DNA from: an uncultured Bacteroidota bacterium
GTDB lineage: Bacteria > Bacteroidota > Bacteroidia > Chitinophagales > LD1
Reading direction: 5' to 3'
Assembly: GCA_937894725.1 (NCBI GenBank)
Contig: CALAYL010000049.1
Location: 1-64,000, forward strand
DNA: 64,000 bases
Position numbers and translations under genes: made by a program
Notes under the pieces: generated by a model
Told to the model about the DNA's origin: nothing
Seen by the model: only the letters and a program-made list of their open reading frames with translations
Databases searched by the model: none
Part shown: piece after piece, positions 44,926 to 54,600 of the stretch
Numbering within the stretch: position 1 is the first letter of the stretch
How the letters are laid out: each line of letters begins with the position of its first letter

Positions 44926-46051
44926 CTCTTGAAATTACGATACGCTGTATCTCTGAAGTGCCTTCATAGATTTGGGTAATCTTGGCATCACGCATCAATC
45001 GCTCTACATGGTATTCTTTCACAAAACCATACCCTCCGTGCACCTGTACCGCCTCTACAGTAGTTTTCATCGCTACCTCCGATGCAAATACTTTTGCCAT
45101 AGAGGAAGATAGATCATAGTTTTCTCCAGCATCTTTTTGTGCAGCTGCTTTATAAACTAAAAGACGTGCAGCTGCTATTTCTGTAGCCATATCGGCTAGC
45201 TTGAAAGCAATGGCTTGATGATTGATAATTTCTTTTTTGAATGCTTTACGCTGTTGAGCATAAGCAGCAGCCAACTCATACGCACCAGCGGCTATGCCTA
45301 ATGCCTGAGCTGCTATACCGATACGTCCTCCTGCGAGTGTTTTCATCGCAAACTTAAAACCAAAACCATCTTCACCTATTCGATTTGCTTTCGGTACTTT
45401 GACATCGTTAAACAAAAGCGTGTGAGTATCTGATGAGCGAATTCCGAGTTTATCTTCTTTCTTTCCTACTACAAAACCTTCCATACCCTTTTCGATAATC
45501 AGTACGTTGATACCTTTGTGCCCTTTCGCCACATCGGTTTGTGCTATCACTAAATACACATCAGCACAGCCTCCATTGGTAATCCAATTTTTAGTGCCAT
45601 TCACTATGTAATGATCGCCTTTGTCTATAGCTGTAGTAGTCTGCGATGTAGCATCAGAGCCAGCTTCTGGCTCACTCAAACAAAAAGCACCTAGTTTTTC
45701 GCCTTTGGCAAGTGGAGTTAAATATTTCTTCTTTTGCTCTTCTGTACCAAATTCTTGTAATCCCCAGCAAACCAATGAATTGTTGACCGACATCAATACA
45801 GAAGATGAATTATCTACCTTAGATATTTCTTCCAAAGCTATTACATAACTCAGTGTATCGAGTCCGCTACCGCCATATTTTGTATCTACCATCATACCCA
45901 AAAAACCTAACTCAGCCATTCCTTTTACTTGCTCTGCTGGCCAAATCTGGTCGCTATCACGCTCTATCACGCCAGGTTTACAAACAGTTTGCGCAAAATC
46001 GTTAGCAGCTTTGCGAATCATTAAATGTTCTTCGGATAATGAGAAATTCAT
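44912..46051 (-). CDS. Acyl-CoA dehydrogenase
   Basis: 379 residues, the normal length. FAD-binding and family motifs are FCLSEPEAGSDAT, GTKNWITNG, GRIGIAAQALG and the C-terminal QVHGGYGFVKEYHVERLMRD. The catalytic base is the Glu of IYEGTSEIQR, in the short/medium-chain position. Which acyl chain is used (butyryl, isovaleryl or other) cannot be read. No electron-transfer flavoprotein genes are adjacent. It is transcribed alone and its 3' end overlaps the membrane protein gene. Confidence 0.95.
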   Translation of the reverse strand: MNFSLSEEHLMIRKAANDFAQTVCKPGVIERDSDQIWPAEQVKGMAELGFLGMMVDTKYGGSGLDTLSYVIALEEISKVDNSSSVLMSVNNSLVCWGLQEFGTEEQKKKYLTPLAKGEKLGAFCLSEPEAGSDATSQTTTAIDKGDHYIVNGTKNWITNGGCADVYLVIAQTDVAKGHKGINVLIIEKGMEGFVVGKKEDKLGIRSSDTHTLLFNDVKVPKANRIGEDGFGFKFAMKTLAGGRIGIAAQALGIAAGAYELAAAYAQQRKAFKKEIINHQAIAFKLADMATEIAAARLLVYKAAAQKDAGENYDLSSSMAKVFASEVAMKTTVEAVQVHGGYGFVKEYHVERLMRDAKITQIYEGTSEIQRIVISRAILS

Positions 46052-46227
46052 AATGGTGTTTTTTTGAAGCTCGAATATAACAGAAAACTGATAAACATAG
46101 CTTTGAAATGCGAAATCAGTTGAATAGCACTCCTCTGTGGGTATAGTATGAATTCAACAAAATGTACGAACTCTAAATTGTAAGAAAACAAAGACGCCCA
46201 CTTAGCATATAATACACTTAAACAAAA

Positions 46228-46255
46228 AAATCCCGCTCTTAGTAGAGCAGGATTT
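46228..46255 (-). terminator. Terminator of the first T9SS cargo gene
   Basis: AAATCC-C-GCTCT pairs with AGAGC-A-GGATTT around TAGT, with one C-A mismatch; a T-run follows on the minus strand. The rest of 46052-46227 shows no gene and no exact promoter box for the dehydrogenase. Confidence 0.7.
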
Positions 46256-46274
46256 AAAACAAAACACGAAAAAA

Positions 46275-49200
46275 TTATTCTTTGATAAATCGTTTAGTTG
46301 TATTGCCTTTGGCTGTTTTTATAACCAAGGTATAAGGCGCAGATGATAGTGTCGATATATCTAGTTGAGCTGTTGCGTGATCTATAACCATTGCCCTTTT
46401 TCCCAACACATCAACAATCTCAATGGACTCTATCGATGCTGCGCAATTGATAAATAATCTTTCACTTGCTGGATTTGGATAAACAGATACCGCTATTTCT
46501 GTAATGTCATTAATGCCTACTCCCATCACATTCGTGATAGCACTCGTTTCGCTACATCCATTGGCATCTGTGACTGCTACTGTGTAGTTTCCATTGGTAG
46601 TAGCGGTGTAGGTTTGTGCATTTGCAGAAGGTATGTTTGAGCCATTGAGTTTCCATTGATAGCTCACAAAACCCGATGATGCGGTGAGTGTATTGCCCGC
46701 TTTTGCGATTGCAACACTAACAGCAGGTCTTACAAAAAGATTCAATGTTATCACCGAATCACAACCTGCTGCATTTGGGATAGTTCTGGTGTATGTACCT
46801 CCCTGAGTCAAGGTTTGTGTACCAAAGGTATAGCTCGCGCCATTGCAGATAGTGTCTGCTATGGTACTGGCACTTGATTGTTTGATAGTAAGATTAAGGG
46901 TAATGATTGAATCACAACCATTGACAGCACCGCCTGCAACAGTAAACATTGCCGTGTTGTTATTAGCTGTATAGGTGTTTCCATCTATCCAGCTAAAGCT
47001 ATTACAAGCAGATTTAGTATCAATGCCGGTAGTTGGATTATTGATAGTTAAATTTAGCGTAACCACGCTATCGCATCCATTTGCAGCTCCACCAGCAATG
47101 GTGAAAGTAGCCGAATTGTTACTTGAGGTGTAGGTAGTACCATTAATCCACGTAAAGCTACCACATGCCGTTTTCGTTTCTGTGCCTGAAGCTGGGGCTT
47201 TGATGGTTAAATTTAATGTAATAATCGAGTCGCAACCATTAGCCGCACCATTAGGAATAGTAAATGTAGCCGAGTTGTTGTTAGCGGTATAATTGGTGCC
47301 ATTAATCCATGTGTAGTTACCACATGCCGTTTTGGTATCTATACTAGTTGCAGGATTATTAATTGTAAGTCTTAGAGAGTCACTATTGCAGTTTACAGTA
47401 TTTGCATATACTCCAGAGCTAGTGTAGGTTTGTCCATTTTTATACCATGTGAAAGAGCCACATGCTACTACCGATGTGTCGGTAATCGTAGAAGTGGTGA
47501 TAACTGCACGCACAGGCACTCTCGGCCCTTCACAACCTGTTGTTACTTGCCAGTTGTAGAAATAATAATACAAATCTAGTCTTGCAGTGTTCGCTGGGGC
47601 AGCAGTCAATGTACTATGGTTAATATTTACAACACCTGGTATTGAAAATGGATAACCATAGTTTCCTCCTACTGGAGCTTGAGCAGATGGGTCAAAAAGC
47701 AAACCGGTAATACCTGTACTTCTCGCCCCTGGTCTTAATTTTAGGTTTGTTCCAGGCTGAATATTGAAGTTCAATAAGACTGTTTGAGCAGTAGCTTGAG
47801 CTAGTGGATTTCCAATCACATTCACAGTAGCTGTATGTAAAATTACATTATTAGCATCTATCACATCTATAGTGACTGTACCTGCTGTATTTGCCGTAGA
47901 GGCTATTGGATAAACAACTACCGATTGAAGTGTAAATGCTGATAATGCATCAAATACCAAACCGAAAGCAGTAGTTCCTGCTCCACTAGTGGGAGATGCA
48001 ACTGGTACCGTTTTACCCACATTCGTAATGCCACCTCCCGAAGTTGGAGCAGCATAATACGTAGTGGAAGATGTAATGGCAGGCGTAGTGAAAGAAGTAC
48101 CTGTAAACAACTTTGCGCCTCCCGTTGGATTTGCATACCAATTGACATCAGAGTTGATATCTGGCGTAGCACCTAATGTTGCTGTAATTGGTCCTGGCCC
48201 GCACACAGTATCATTGAATGTAGCTAATAAGCTTGGCTTATTGACTGCTACCAAAATAGGAGCAGAAGGAGAAGCCGAAATAGGTGTGCCACCACATGAG
48301 ATTTCACATCTAAAAAAATATGAACTGTCTAAGCCCGTGACAGCATAAGTCAAGGCAGTTGCGCCTGCTATATCTACCCATGGATTACTACCTGTAAGTG
48401 ATTTTTGCCATTGATAAGTAGCTCCAGTAATAGTATCTCCTGTAATGGTAAAAGAAACATCGCCTATTTCACAAAGTTGATTTGTAGAGGCATTTGTAAC
48501 CAAAGTAACAGGTGTAGAAATGATACGATAGGTCTTAGTATTTGAGACAGGGAAATTAGCCGCCATCAAACTTACAGACGTAGGCGCAGTAGCAAAAGTA
48601 GCGCTGTTTACACCAAAATTATTACTCAAAGCCGAATCTTGAGCTACTACGAAATAGTCTAAATTATCACCTCCTACCACAGGGCTATTGAGCAAGCTAT
48701 AATCTATGTTGAAAGTAAAAGGGGATGAGCTATTGGCTGCTTCTACATATTTCCAGCCATTATCTGCAGCAGTGTTTGTAGCTGCTAGCACATTATTTTC
48801 TGTCGATTTTTTATACCAAAGTCTTGGCTTCAAACCTGCTCCTACATGTACTCCTGACGGATCAGTGATAGTAGCAGAAAGGGTAAGTGCATTGGTACAA
48901 ATCGAATTGGGGATATTAGTATAAGAAATCGTAGGACCAGATAAATCCGCCCCAATGAATATGCCTTCGTCAGCGCCAATATCTGGTGTGCTTACGTTTC
49001 GCACATCTCCATCAAAATCATCAGAAATACCTGCTACAGGCACTCCTCCGCTCTCTATCTGGGTCGGTACTGTTGGATTTATGTGTAAAAAATTAGGTGA
49101 TGAACCTACTAAACTTAAGAAAGTTGGGTTTTCAGCCACTGAGTTTGCATCAGCAGGGCTCACCCTTGCTTTGTATCCACTAATAGTCTGATCAGCATTT

Positions 49201-51440
49201 GTACCGTCAAAATAAATCAAATTATTAGCTCCTGGTGTACCCGCAAAAAAAAGATTGCTAGTAGATGCCGAATTGTAATTGGTGAGTGAAGTAGAAGAAC
49301 GCTGATATGCTACCGCATTGCCAATGCCAGCAGGTAAAGAAGTATTGATAAAAATATTGTTTTGTAGTGTTAAATTTGCTGTTGTAGCGCTAGTACTAGT
49401 CGTTACATATAAAGCTGTAGTGGCAAAATCAGTACCTGAAGAAGATGCGTCAATTCGCACTGTATTAAATGATAGATTTACATTGGTAGATGTAGAAGTA
49501 ACCGTTATATTCACCCCTCTTATAGAAGGCGAGCTTGCAGTAGTAGAAGTAGCATTTGGCGCTCTCAAATCTCCTATATAGTTGTTATATACATTTGCAA
49601 TTCCCGCAGTACCCAAAGTGGATATAATCAATCCAGAAACAGTAGGACTGCCAGTCGAAGAGCTACTTATATCATACACTTTGTTCTTAAAAATAGTCGG
49701 AGAGCTCGTGGTCATTAAGATGGCAGCAACAGTAGTACCTCCTGTACTCAATGTGTGAATCAAATTGTTTGAAACAGTTCTAACTCCAGTTACTGTATTG
49801 GTATAAATTCCATATACAATTCCAGTTCCTACATGATTAAGGTTTCGAATGATATTGTACTTATAGTTTTCATCTATTGGTGAGCTAATGTTATATATGC
49901 CATACAAAGCACCAGTTCCAGTACTTTTTAAGCAAGATAAGTTGTCAATTAAATTGCTATCTACCACTATAGTTCCAGTGGATATTTGTATCCCATATAA
50001 AAGAGAAGAAGTACCTGTGCCATCTATGGATAAATTTTGAATAGTGTTTCTCTTAACATTTACCCCCATTCCATTAACACCTGCAGAAACATAGATTCCA
50101 ATAGTATTTCCGCCCGTAGAACCAGTTCGGCTTATATTGCTGATTATGTTGTCATTTGCATTTATGGTCATAGCGGCATTACTACCACCAGTATAGATAG
50201 GATACACTACACCACTTCCTGCCAATGTACTAGTGCCATACGTCCAGTTCGTGATGGTATTATTATTCATATTCAAAACTGCTGGGGTAGAGCCGTTATG
50301 ATAAATCCCTCTCATTGCTCCTGTAGTAGCCGTAAGATAATCGCCTGTTAGTCTATTGCTATTGATGTTTATGGTATTGCCAGCAGGTGTAGATCCAAAA
50401 ACATTTTCAATAAATGTAAGGTCTGATGTAGTAGCACCTCCGTGGAGGGTGATGTTATTAAAATTGCAATCTGCACTAGCACTTGTAGAAGATGAGTTTA
50501 GAAAGATACCTCTCATAGTAGTAGTATGATTTACTCCTGAGCCATTGTTGTTGTTTATAGTATTGTAGGATAAATTTAATCCCCACTGATTATTGACAAA
50601 AATACCCGTAGCAGGGTTTGTGGCTCCTCCGCCTCCAAAATTCAAAATCGTATTGCCTGTAGCTAAACTACCTCCTCCAATGTCGTTGCCAGTATCACCC
50701 AAAGCAAAAGGAGAGGGAGCTGCGTAGCCGATAAATGTAATTCCCGCATTGCAGTTTTGGATTGTATTGGCATAAATTTTATTGAATGAGTTTGAACCGC
50801 TCGCAGCAGTCACGGTCACTAATCCTGTGGCAGTGTTTAACCCATTTAAAACAGCTATCCCGATAGAGCCATTATGACCTGGAGAAGTCCATGCTGTATT
50901 TTGAAGTCTATTTAAAGTGATGGTGCAATTTTTGATAGTATTATACTGGCATCCATCTGTGGCACTTGCTTTAAATAAGCCATATCCAAATTCCATAACA
51001 TTAGTAGTGGTAGTGTTTGCAGGGTTTTCTGCCAAATCCAAACCATCAATAGTCACATAATCGCTACCTGCCAAAACGAAAAAACCATCTGCAAGTACAG
51101 AAGGAGTAGCTACAATACCTGGGTAAGCTATCAATTGAGGATTTGCTCCAATGCCAGATTTTTGAAAAACGATTGGGTTAGCCAAGGATCCAGTTGCAGT
51201 GAGTGTGATTTTTCCTGTAAGGGTTTCTGTATATCCAGCTGCAATGTTTATGGTTACCCCTCCTGCTCCTACACCTTGAGTATTCAAGTCAGTAACTGCG
51301 GCAGCTACAGTGAAATAATCACCCGGTATAGTTTTGACTCCAGATAGCTGGGCCAGCACATTTAGCGAGATAAAGCAAGTCACAAGGAAAGAGAAAAGTC
51401 TAGTGTGCGTTTTTTTTGAGATTGTGAAGAATTGCGCCAT
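46275..51440 (-). CDS. Large T9SS type A cargo: beta-helix, Ig-like and repeat-rich protein
   Basis: 1721 residues. Signal peptide about 1-31 (ends NVLAQ). The N-terminal half (about 40-800) is parallel beta-helix, seen as repeated N-T-I-x-N and G-I-Y motifs (YGIQIST, YGIYTNT, RGIYHNG). Then come Ig-like modules and a C-rich lectin-like domain. Three near-identical about-50-residue repeats of the TKTACG...GCDSIITLNLTI kind follow. The protein ends in a Por secretion system type A sorting domain with SVYPNPASERL and a final Lys-rich strand. It should be exported by T9SS and anchored or released after CTD cleavage. The upstream gap has neither the leader block found before the next three cargo genes nor an exact promoter match. 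Confidence 0.85.
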   Translation of the reverse strand: MAQFFTISKKTHTRLFSFLVTCFISLNVLAQLSGVKTIPGDYFTVAAAVTDLNTQGVGAGGVTINIAAGYTETLTGKITLTATGSLANPIVFQKSGIGANPQLIAYPGIVATPSVLADGFFVLAGSDYVTIDGLDLAENPANTTTTNVMEFGYGLFKASATDGCQYNTIKNCTITLNRLQNTAWTSPGHNGSIGIAVLNGLNTATGLVTVTAASGSNSFNKIYANTIQNCNAGITFIGYAAPSPFALGDTGNDIGGGSLATGNTILNFGGGGATNPATGIFVNNQWGLNLSYNTINNNNGSGVNHTTTMRGIFLNSSSTSASADCNFNNITLHGGATTSDLTFIENVFGSTPAGNTININSNRLTGDYLTATTGAMRGIYHNGSTPAVLNMNNNTITNWTYGTSTLAGSGVVYPIYTGGSNAAMTINANDNIISNISRTGSTGGNTIGIYVSAGVNGMGVNVKRNTIQNLSIDGTGTSSLLYGIQISTGTIVVDSNLIDNLSCLKSTGTGALYGIYNISSPIDENYKYNIIRNLNHVGTGIVYGIYTNTVTGVRTVSNNLIHTLSTGGTTVAAILMTTSSPTIFKNKVYDISSSSTGSPTVSGLIISTLGTAGIANVYNNYIGDLRAPNATSTTASSPSIRGVNITVTSTSTNVNLSFNTVRIDASSSGTDFATTALYVTTSTSATTANLTLQNNIFINTSLPAGIGNAVAYQRSSTSLTNYNSASTSNLFFAGTPGANNLIYFDGTNADQTISGYKARVSPADANSVAENPTFLSLVGSSPNFLHINPTVPTQIESGGVPVAGISDDFDGDVRNVSTPDIGADEGIFIGADLSGPTISYTNIPNSICTNALTLSATITDPSGVHVGAGLKPRLWYKKSTENNVLAATNTAADNGWKYVEAANSSSPFTFNIDYSLLNSPVVGGDNLDYFVVAQDSALSNNFGVNSATFATAPTSVSLMAANFPVSNTKTYRIISTPVTLVTNASTNQLCEIGDVSFTITGDTITGATYQWQKSLTGSNPWVDIAGATALTYAVTGLDSSYFFRCEISCGGTPISASPSAPILVAVNKPSLLATFNDTVCGPGPITATLGATPDINSDVNWYANPTGGAKLFTGTSFTTPAITSSTTYYAAPTSGGGITNVGKTVPVASPTSGAGTTAFGLVFDALSAFTLQSVVVYPIASTANTAGTVTIDVIDANNVILHTATVNVIGNPLAQATAQTVLLNFNIQPGTNLKLRPGARSTGITGLLFDPSAQAPVGGNYGYPFSIPGVVNINHSTLTAAPANTARLDLYYYFYNWQVTTGCEGPRVPVRAVITTSTITDTSVVACGSFTWYKNGQTYTSSGVYANTVNCNSDSLRLTINNPATSIDTKTACGNYTWINGTNYTANNNSATFTIPNGAANGCDSIITLNLTIKAPASGTETKTACGSFTWINGTTYTSSNNSATFTIAGGAANGCDSVVTLNLTINNPTTGIDTKSACNSFSWIDGNTYTANNNTAMFTVAGGAVNGCDSIITLNLTIKQSSASTIADTICNGASYTFGTQTLTQGGTYTRTIPNAAGCDSVITLNLFVRPAVSVAIAKAGNTLTASSGFVSYQWKLNGSNIPSANAQTYTATTNGNYTVAVTDANGCSETSAITNVMGVGINDITEIAVSVYPNPASERLFINCAASIESIEIVDVLGKRAMVIDHATAQLDISTLSSAPYTLVIKTAKGNTTKRFIKE
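46890..47352 (-). repeat. Three about-150-bp repeats inside the first cargo gene
   Basis: Three tandem copies encode the T-K-(T/S)-A-C-...-W-I-x-G-...-G-C-D-S-I/V-I/V-T-L-N-L-T-I module. The units are strongly similar at DNA level and a likely site of copy-number change. Confidence 0.7.
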
Positions 51441-51562
51441 AATGCGTGATTTTAGTTGTTAAAAAAGAAGATTTGTTTTTTAGAAAATAGTTGAATTATA
51501 AATCAATAATAAGCAAAATGTCTAGGTTTAGGTAGTTTCTCATAGTAAGATCTTTTTAAAGC

Positions 51563-51593
51563 AAAAAAAACCTCGCCCATTTTGTGAGCGAGG
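51563..51593 (-). terminator. Terminator of the second T9SS cargo gene
   Basis: CCTCGC pairs with GCGAGG around an 11-nt loop, followed on the minus strand by eight T. The 51441-51562 stretch upstream of the first cargo start holds no exact promoter element and no shared leader block. Confidence 0.8.
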
Positions 51594-51616
51594 TGATAAA
51601 ACAAAACACGAGATTC

Positions 51617-54600
51617 TTATTCTTTTGTAAAAGAGATTCGTTGGATGCCTTTTGCTGTTTTTAGTAAAATCATATAGCGAGCTGAACTAAGTGAAGAAAT
51701 ATCTACTAGTTCATTTACATGGTCAGATGAAAGAACTTTTCTGCCAACCATGTCCGTTATTTCTAAGGATTTAATAACCTCTGTTGTGGTGATAATAAGC
51801 TTATCACTTGCAGGATTTGGATATATAGATACCGCTATTTCTGTAATATGATTTATCCCTACACCAGTTACATTGGTGATAGCACTAATTCCGCTACATC
51901 CATTAGCATCCGTTACTTGCACCGTATAGTTGCCATTGGCAGGAGCTGTGTAGCTTTGATTTTCTGCACCGTTTATGTCACTACTGTTCAACTGCCATTG
52001 ATAACTAGCAAATGTTTGTGTGCTTAGATCAAAGCCGTTTTGGGTGATGGTCGGTTGTGGTAAGCTGTTCACGGTGAGAGTAAGGGTAACAATACTATCA
52101 CATCCGCCCGATGAGATGAGTGTGTCAAGGTATTGACCTTGTTGCATCAAGGCTTGACCATTGAAGGTAAATGTTTCGCCTTGGCAGATGGCTTTGTTAA
52201 TACTTCCTGTCACAAAAGTATTCACCACCAAGTTAAGTACAATAAAACTATCGCAACCAAATGTAGTTTGCAGTGTATCAAAATACTGTCCAGCTTGGGT
52301 TAAACCTTGTCCATCGAAGTTGTATGACTGTCCGGAGCAGATGCTGGCGTTGATTGTGCTAGTTGGGCTTGGATTTACCACTACTGTAACGCTAGCTGTA
52401 TCAGAACAAGCATTGGCATTAGTTGCTGTAGCAATGTAAGTGGTGGTTTGGGTAGGTGATACTGTTTTTATAGTGCCGCTGCCTAATCCATTGTTCCAAG
52501 CGCCACCAGTACCGCCCGAAACGATAAGCGTAACCGATTCGCCTTGACAAATTACTGCCGCGGCAGGTGAAACTACAGCCACGGGTGCTGTGCGTATGGT
52601 AACCGCTATTGATGCAGTGGCGGTGCAGTTAGCAGCGTTAGCTACGGTGACTGAATAGGTAGTAGCAGCTGTAGGAGTAAAGTTAGCTAGCGCATTATTA
52701 CCTCCGCCATTGCTCCAAGTATAAGTGTCCCCACCAGTAGCAGTGAGTGCAATAGAATTACCAGGGCAAACCGATGGAATTACTGTAGTAATGCCCGCTG
52801 TAGGGTTGGCATTTACAGAGATAGATTTTGTAGCCGTTGCAGAGCAATTGGCTCCAATACTTACGGTAACTGTGTAAGTGGTAGTAGCAGAAGGCGAAAC
52901 AGTAATGTCGGCAGAAGATGCACTAGTACTCCAAGCGTAAGTATTGCCACCATTAGCAGTTAGTGTTACACTACTTCCTGCGCATACCGATGATGGGCCT
53001 GCAATAGTTGCAGTAGGTGCAGATTGCACACTAATCGTTTGAGATGCAGTGGCAGTGCAGTTGCCTGTTCCGGTTACAGTTACAGTATAAGTGGTGTTTG
53101 TAGTTGGTGAGAATGTTGCCGATGCATTGCTTCCTCCACTATTGCTCCATGCATAAGTGCCGCCTCCGCTTGCAGTCAATGTAGCAGATAAGCCCGAACA
53201 AATAGTTGTAGGTCCGTTAATAGCAACATTTGGAATTGCGTTCACCGTAACTAATCTTGATGCTGTAGCCGAACAGTTGGTAGCGTTGGTAACAGTAACA
53301 GTGTATGCAGTATTTGCAGTTGGTGAGAACGTTGCCGCAGCATTACTTCCGCCTGAGTTACTCCATGCATAAGCTGTACCACCACTTGCAGTAAGTGTTG
53401 CACTTGCACCATTACAAATAGCCACTGTAGTAGGTGAAATTGCTGCTGTTGGATTGGCATTCACCGTTACTAATCTTGATGCTGTAGCCGAGCAGTTTGC
53501 TGCATTGGTTACGGTTACTGTGTAAGTAGTATTTGTAGTTGGTGAAAAAGTTGCCGCAGCATTGCTTCCGCCCGAATTGCTCCAAGCGTATTGTGTGCCA
53601 CCGCTTACTGTGAGTGTTGCACTTGCGCCATTACAAATAGCCACTGTAGCCGGTGAAATCGCTGCTGTAGGATTTGCATTTACAGTTACCAATCTTGATG
53701 CTGTTGCTGAACAGTTATTCGCATTAGTTATGGTTACAGTATATGTTGTATTTGTAGTTGGTGAGAACGTTGCCGCAGCATTACTTCCGCCTGAGTTACT
53801 CCATGCATAAGCTGTGCCACCACTTGCTGTAAGGCTTGCGCTTGTTCCTGAACAAATAGTAGCCGTTGCAGGAGAAATAGTAGCCGTTGGATTTACATTT
53901 ACTGTTACTGAACGAACAGCCGTAGCCGAACAATTATTCGCATTGGTTACGGTTACGGTGTAGGTAGTATTGGTAGTGGGCGAGAATGTAGCTGCTGCGC
54001 TATTGCCTCCGCTATTGCTCCAGACAAAAGAAGTTCCCCCACTAGCTGTTAGCGTAGCTGATTGTCCATTACATATAGCCAAAGTAGCTGGAGCGATAGC
54101 TGCTGTAGGTAGCGCATTTACAACTACTGTTACTGCCACCCTTGATGAAGCGCAAGCACCTAAACCTGATTGCACATAGAAAGTTTTGTTGGCCGTTAAT
54201 GCGCCTGTATTAAAGCTTGTGCCACTGCCTAAATTCGTGCCGTTTGTCGGTACATCAAACCAATACAAAGTACCAGAGCCGCTGGCGGTGAGTGTGGTAG
54301 AACTGCCTCTGCACACCGTAAGTGCGGGTGTAACGGTGGTGTTGGTTGGAGCAGAAGCAGGTGTGCTTACTACGTTTACGGTAATTTGTATATAACTATA
54401 GCATTCCGGCCCCGAAGTAATGGCATCGAAAGTGGTATTAGCCGTTAATATAGGTGTGGTAAGTGTCAAACCTGAAGGAAGTTGTGTAAATCCCTCATAC
54501 CAATCTACACTTGGAGCAGTAGTAGAAACCGATAAAGTGGTAGAAGTACCCGAACAGATAGTAAGATTGCTTGCAGGCGTAGTGTTTACTGGGTTAGCAT

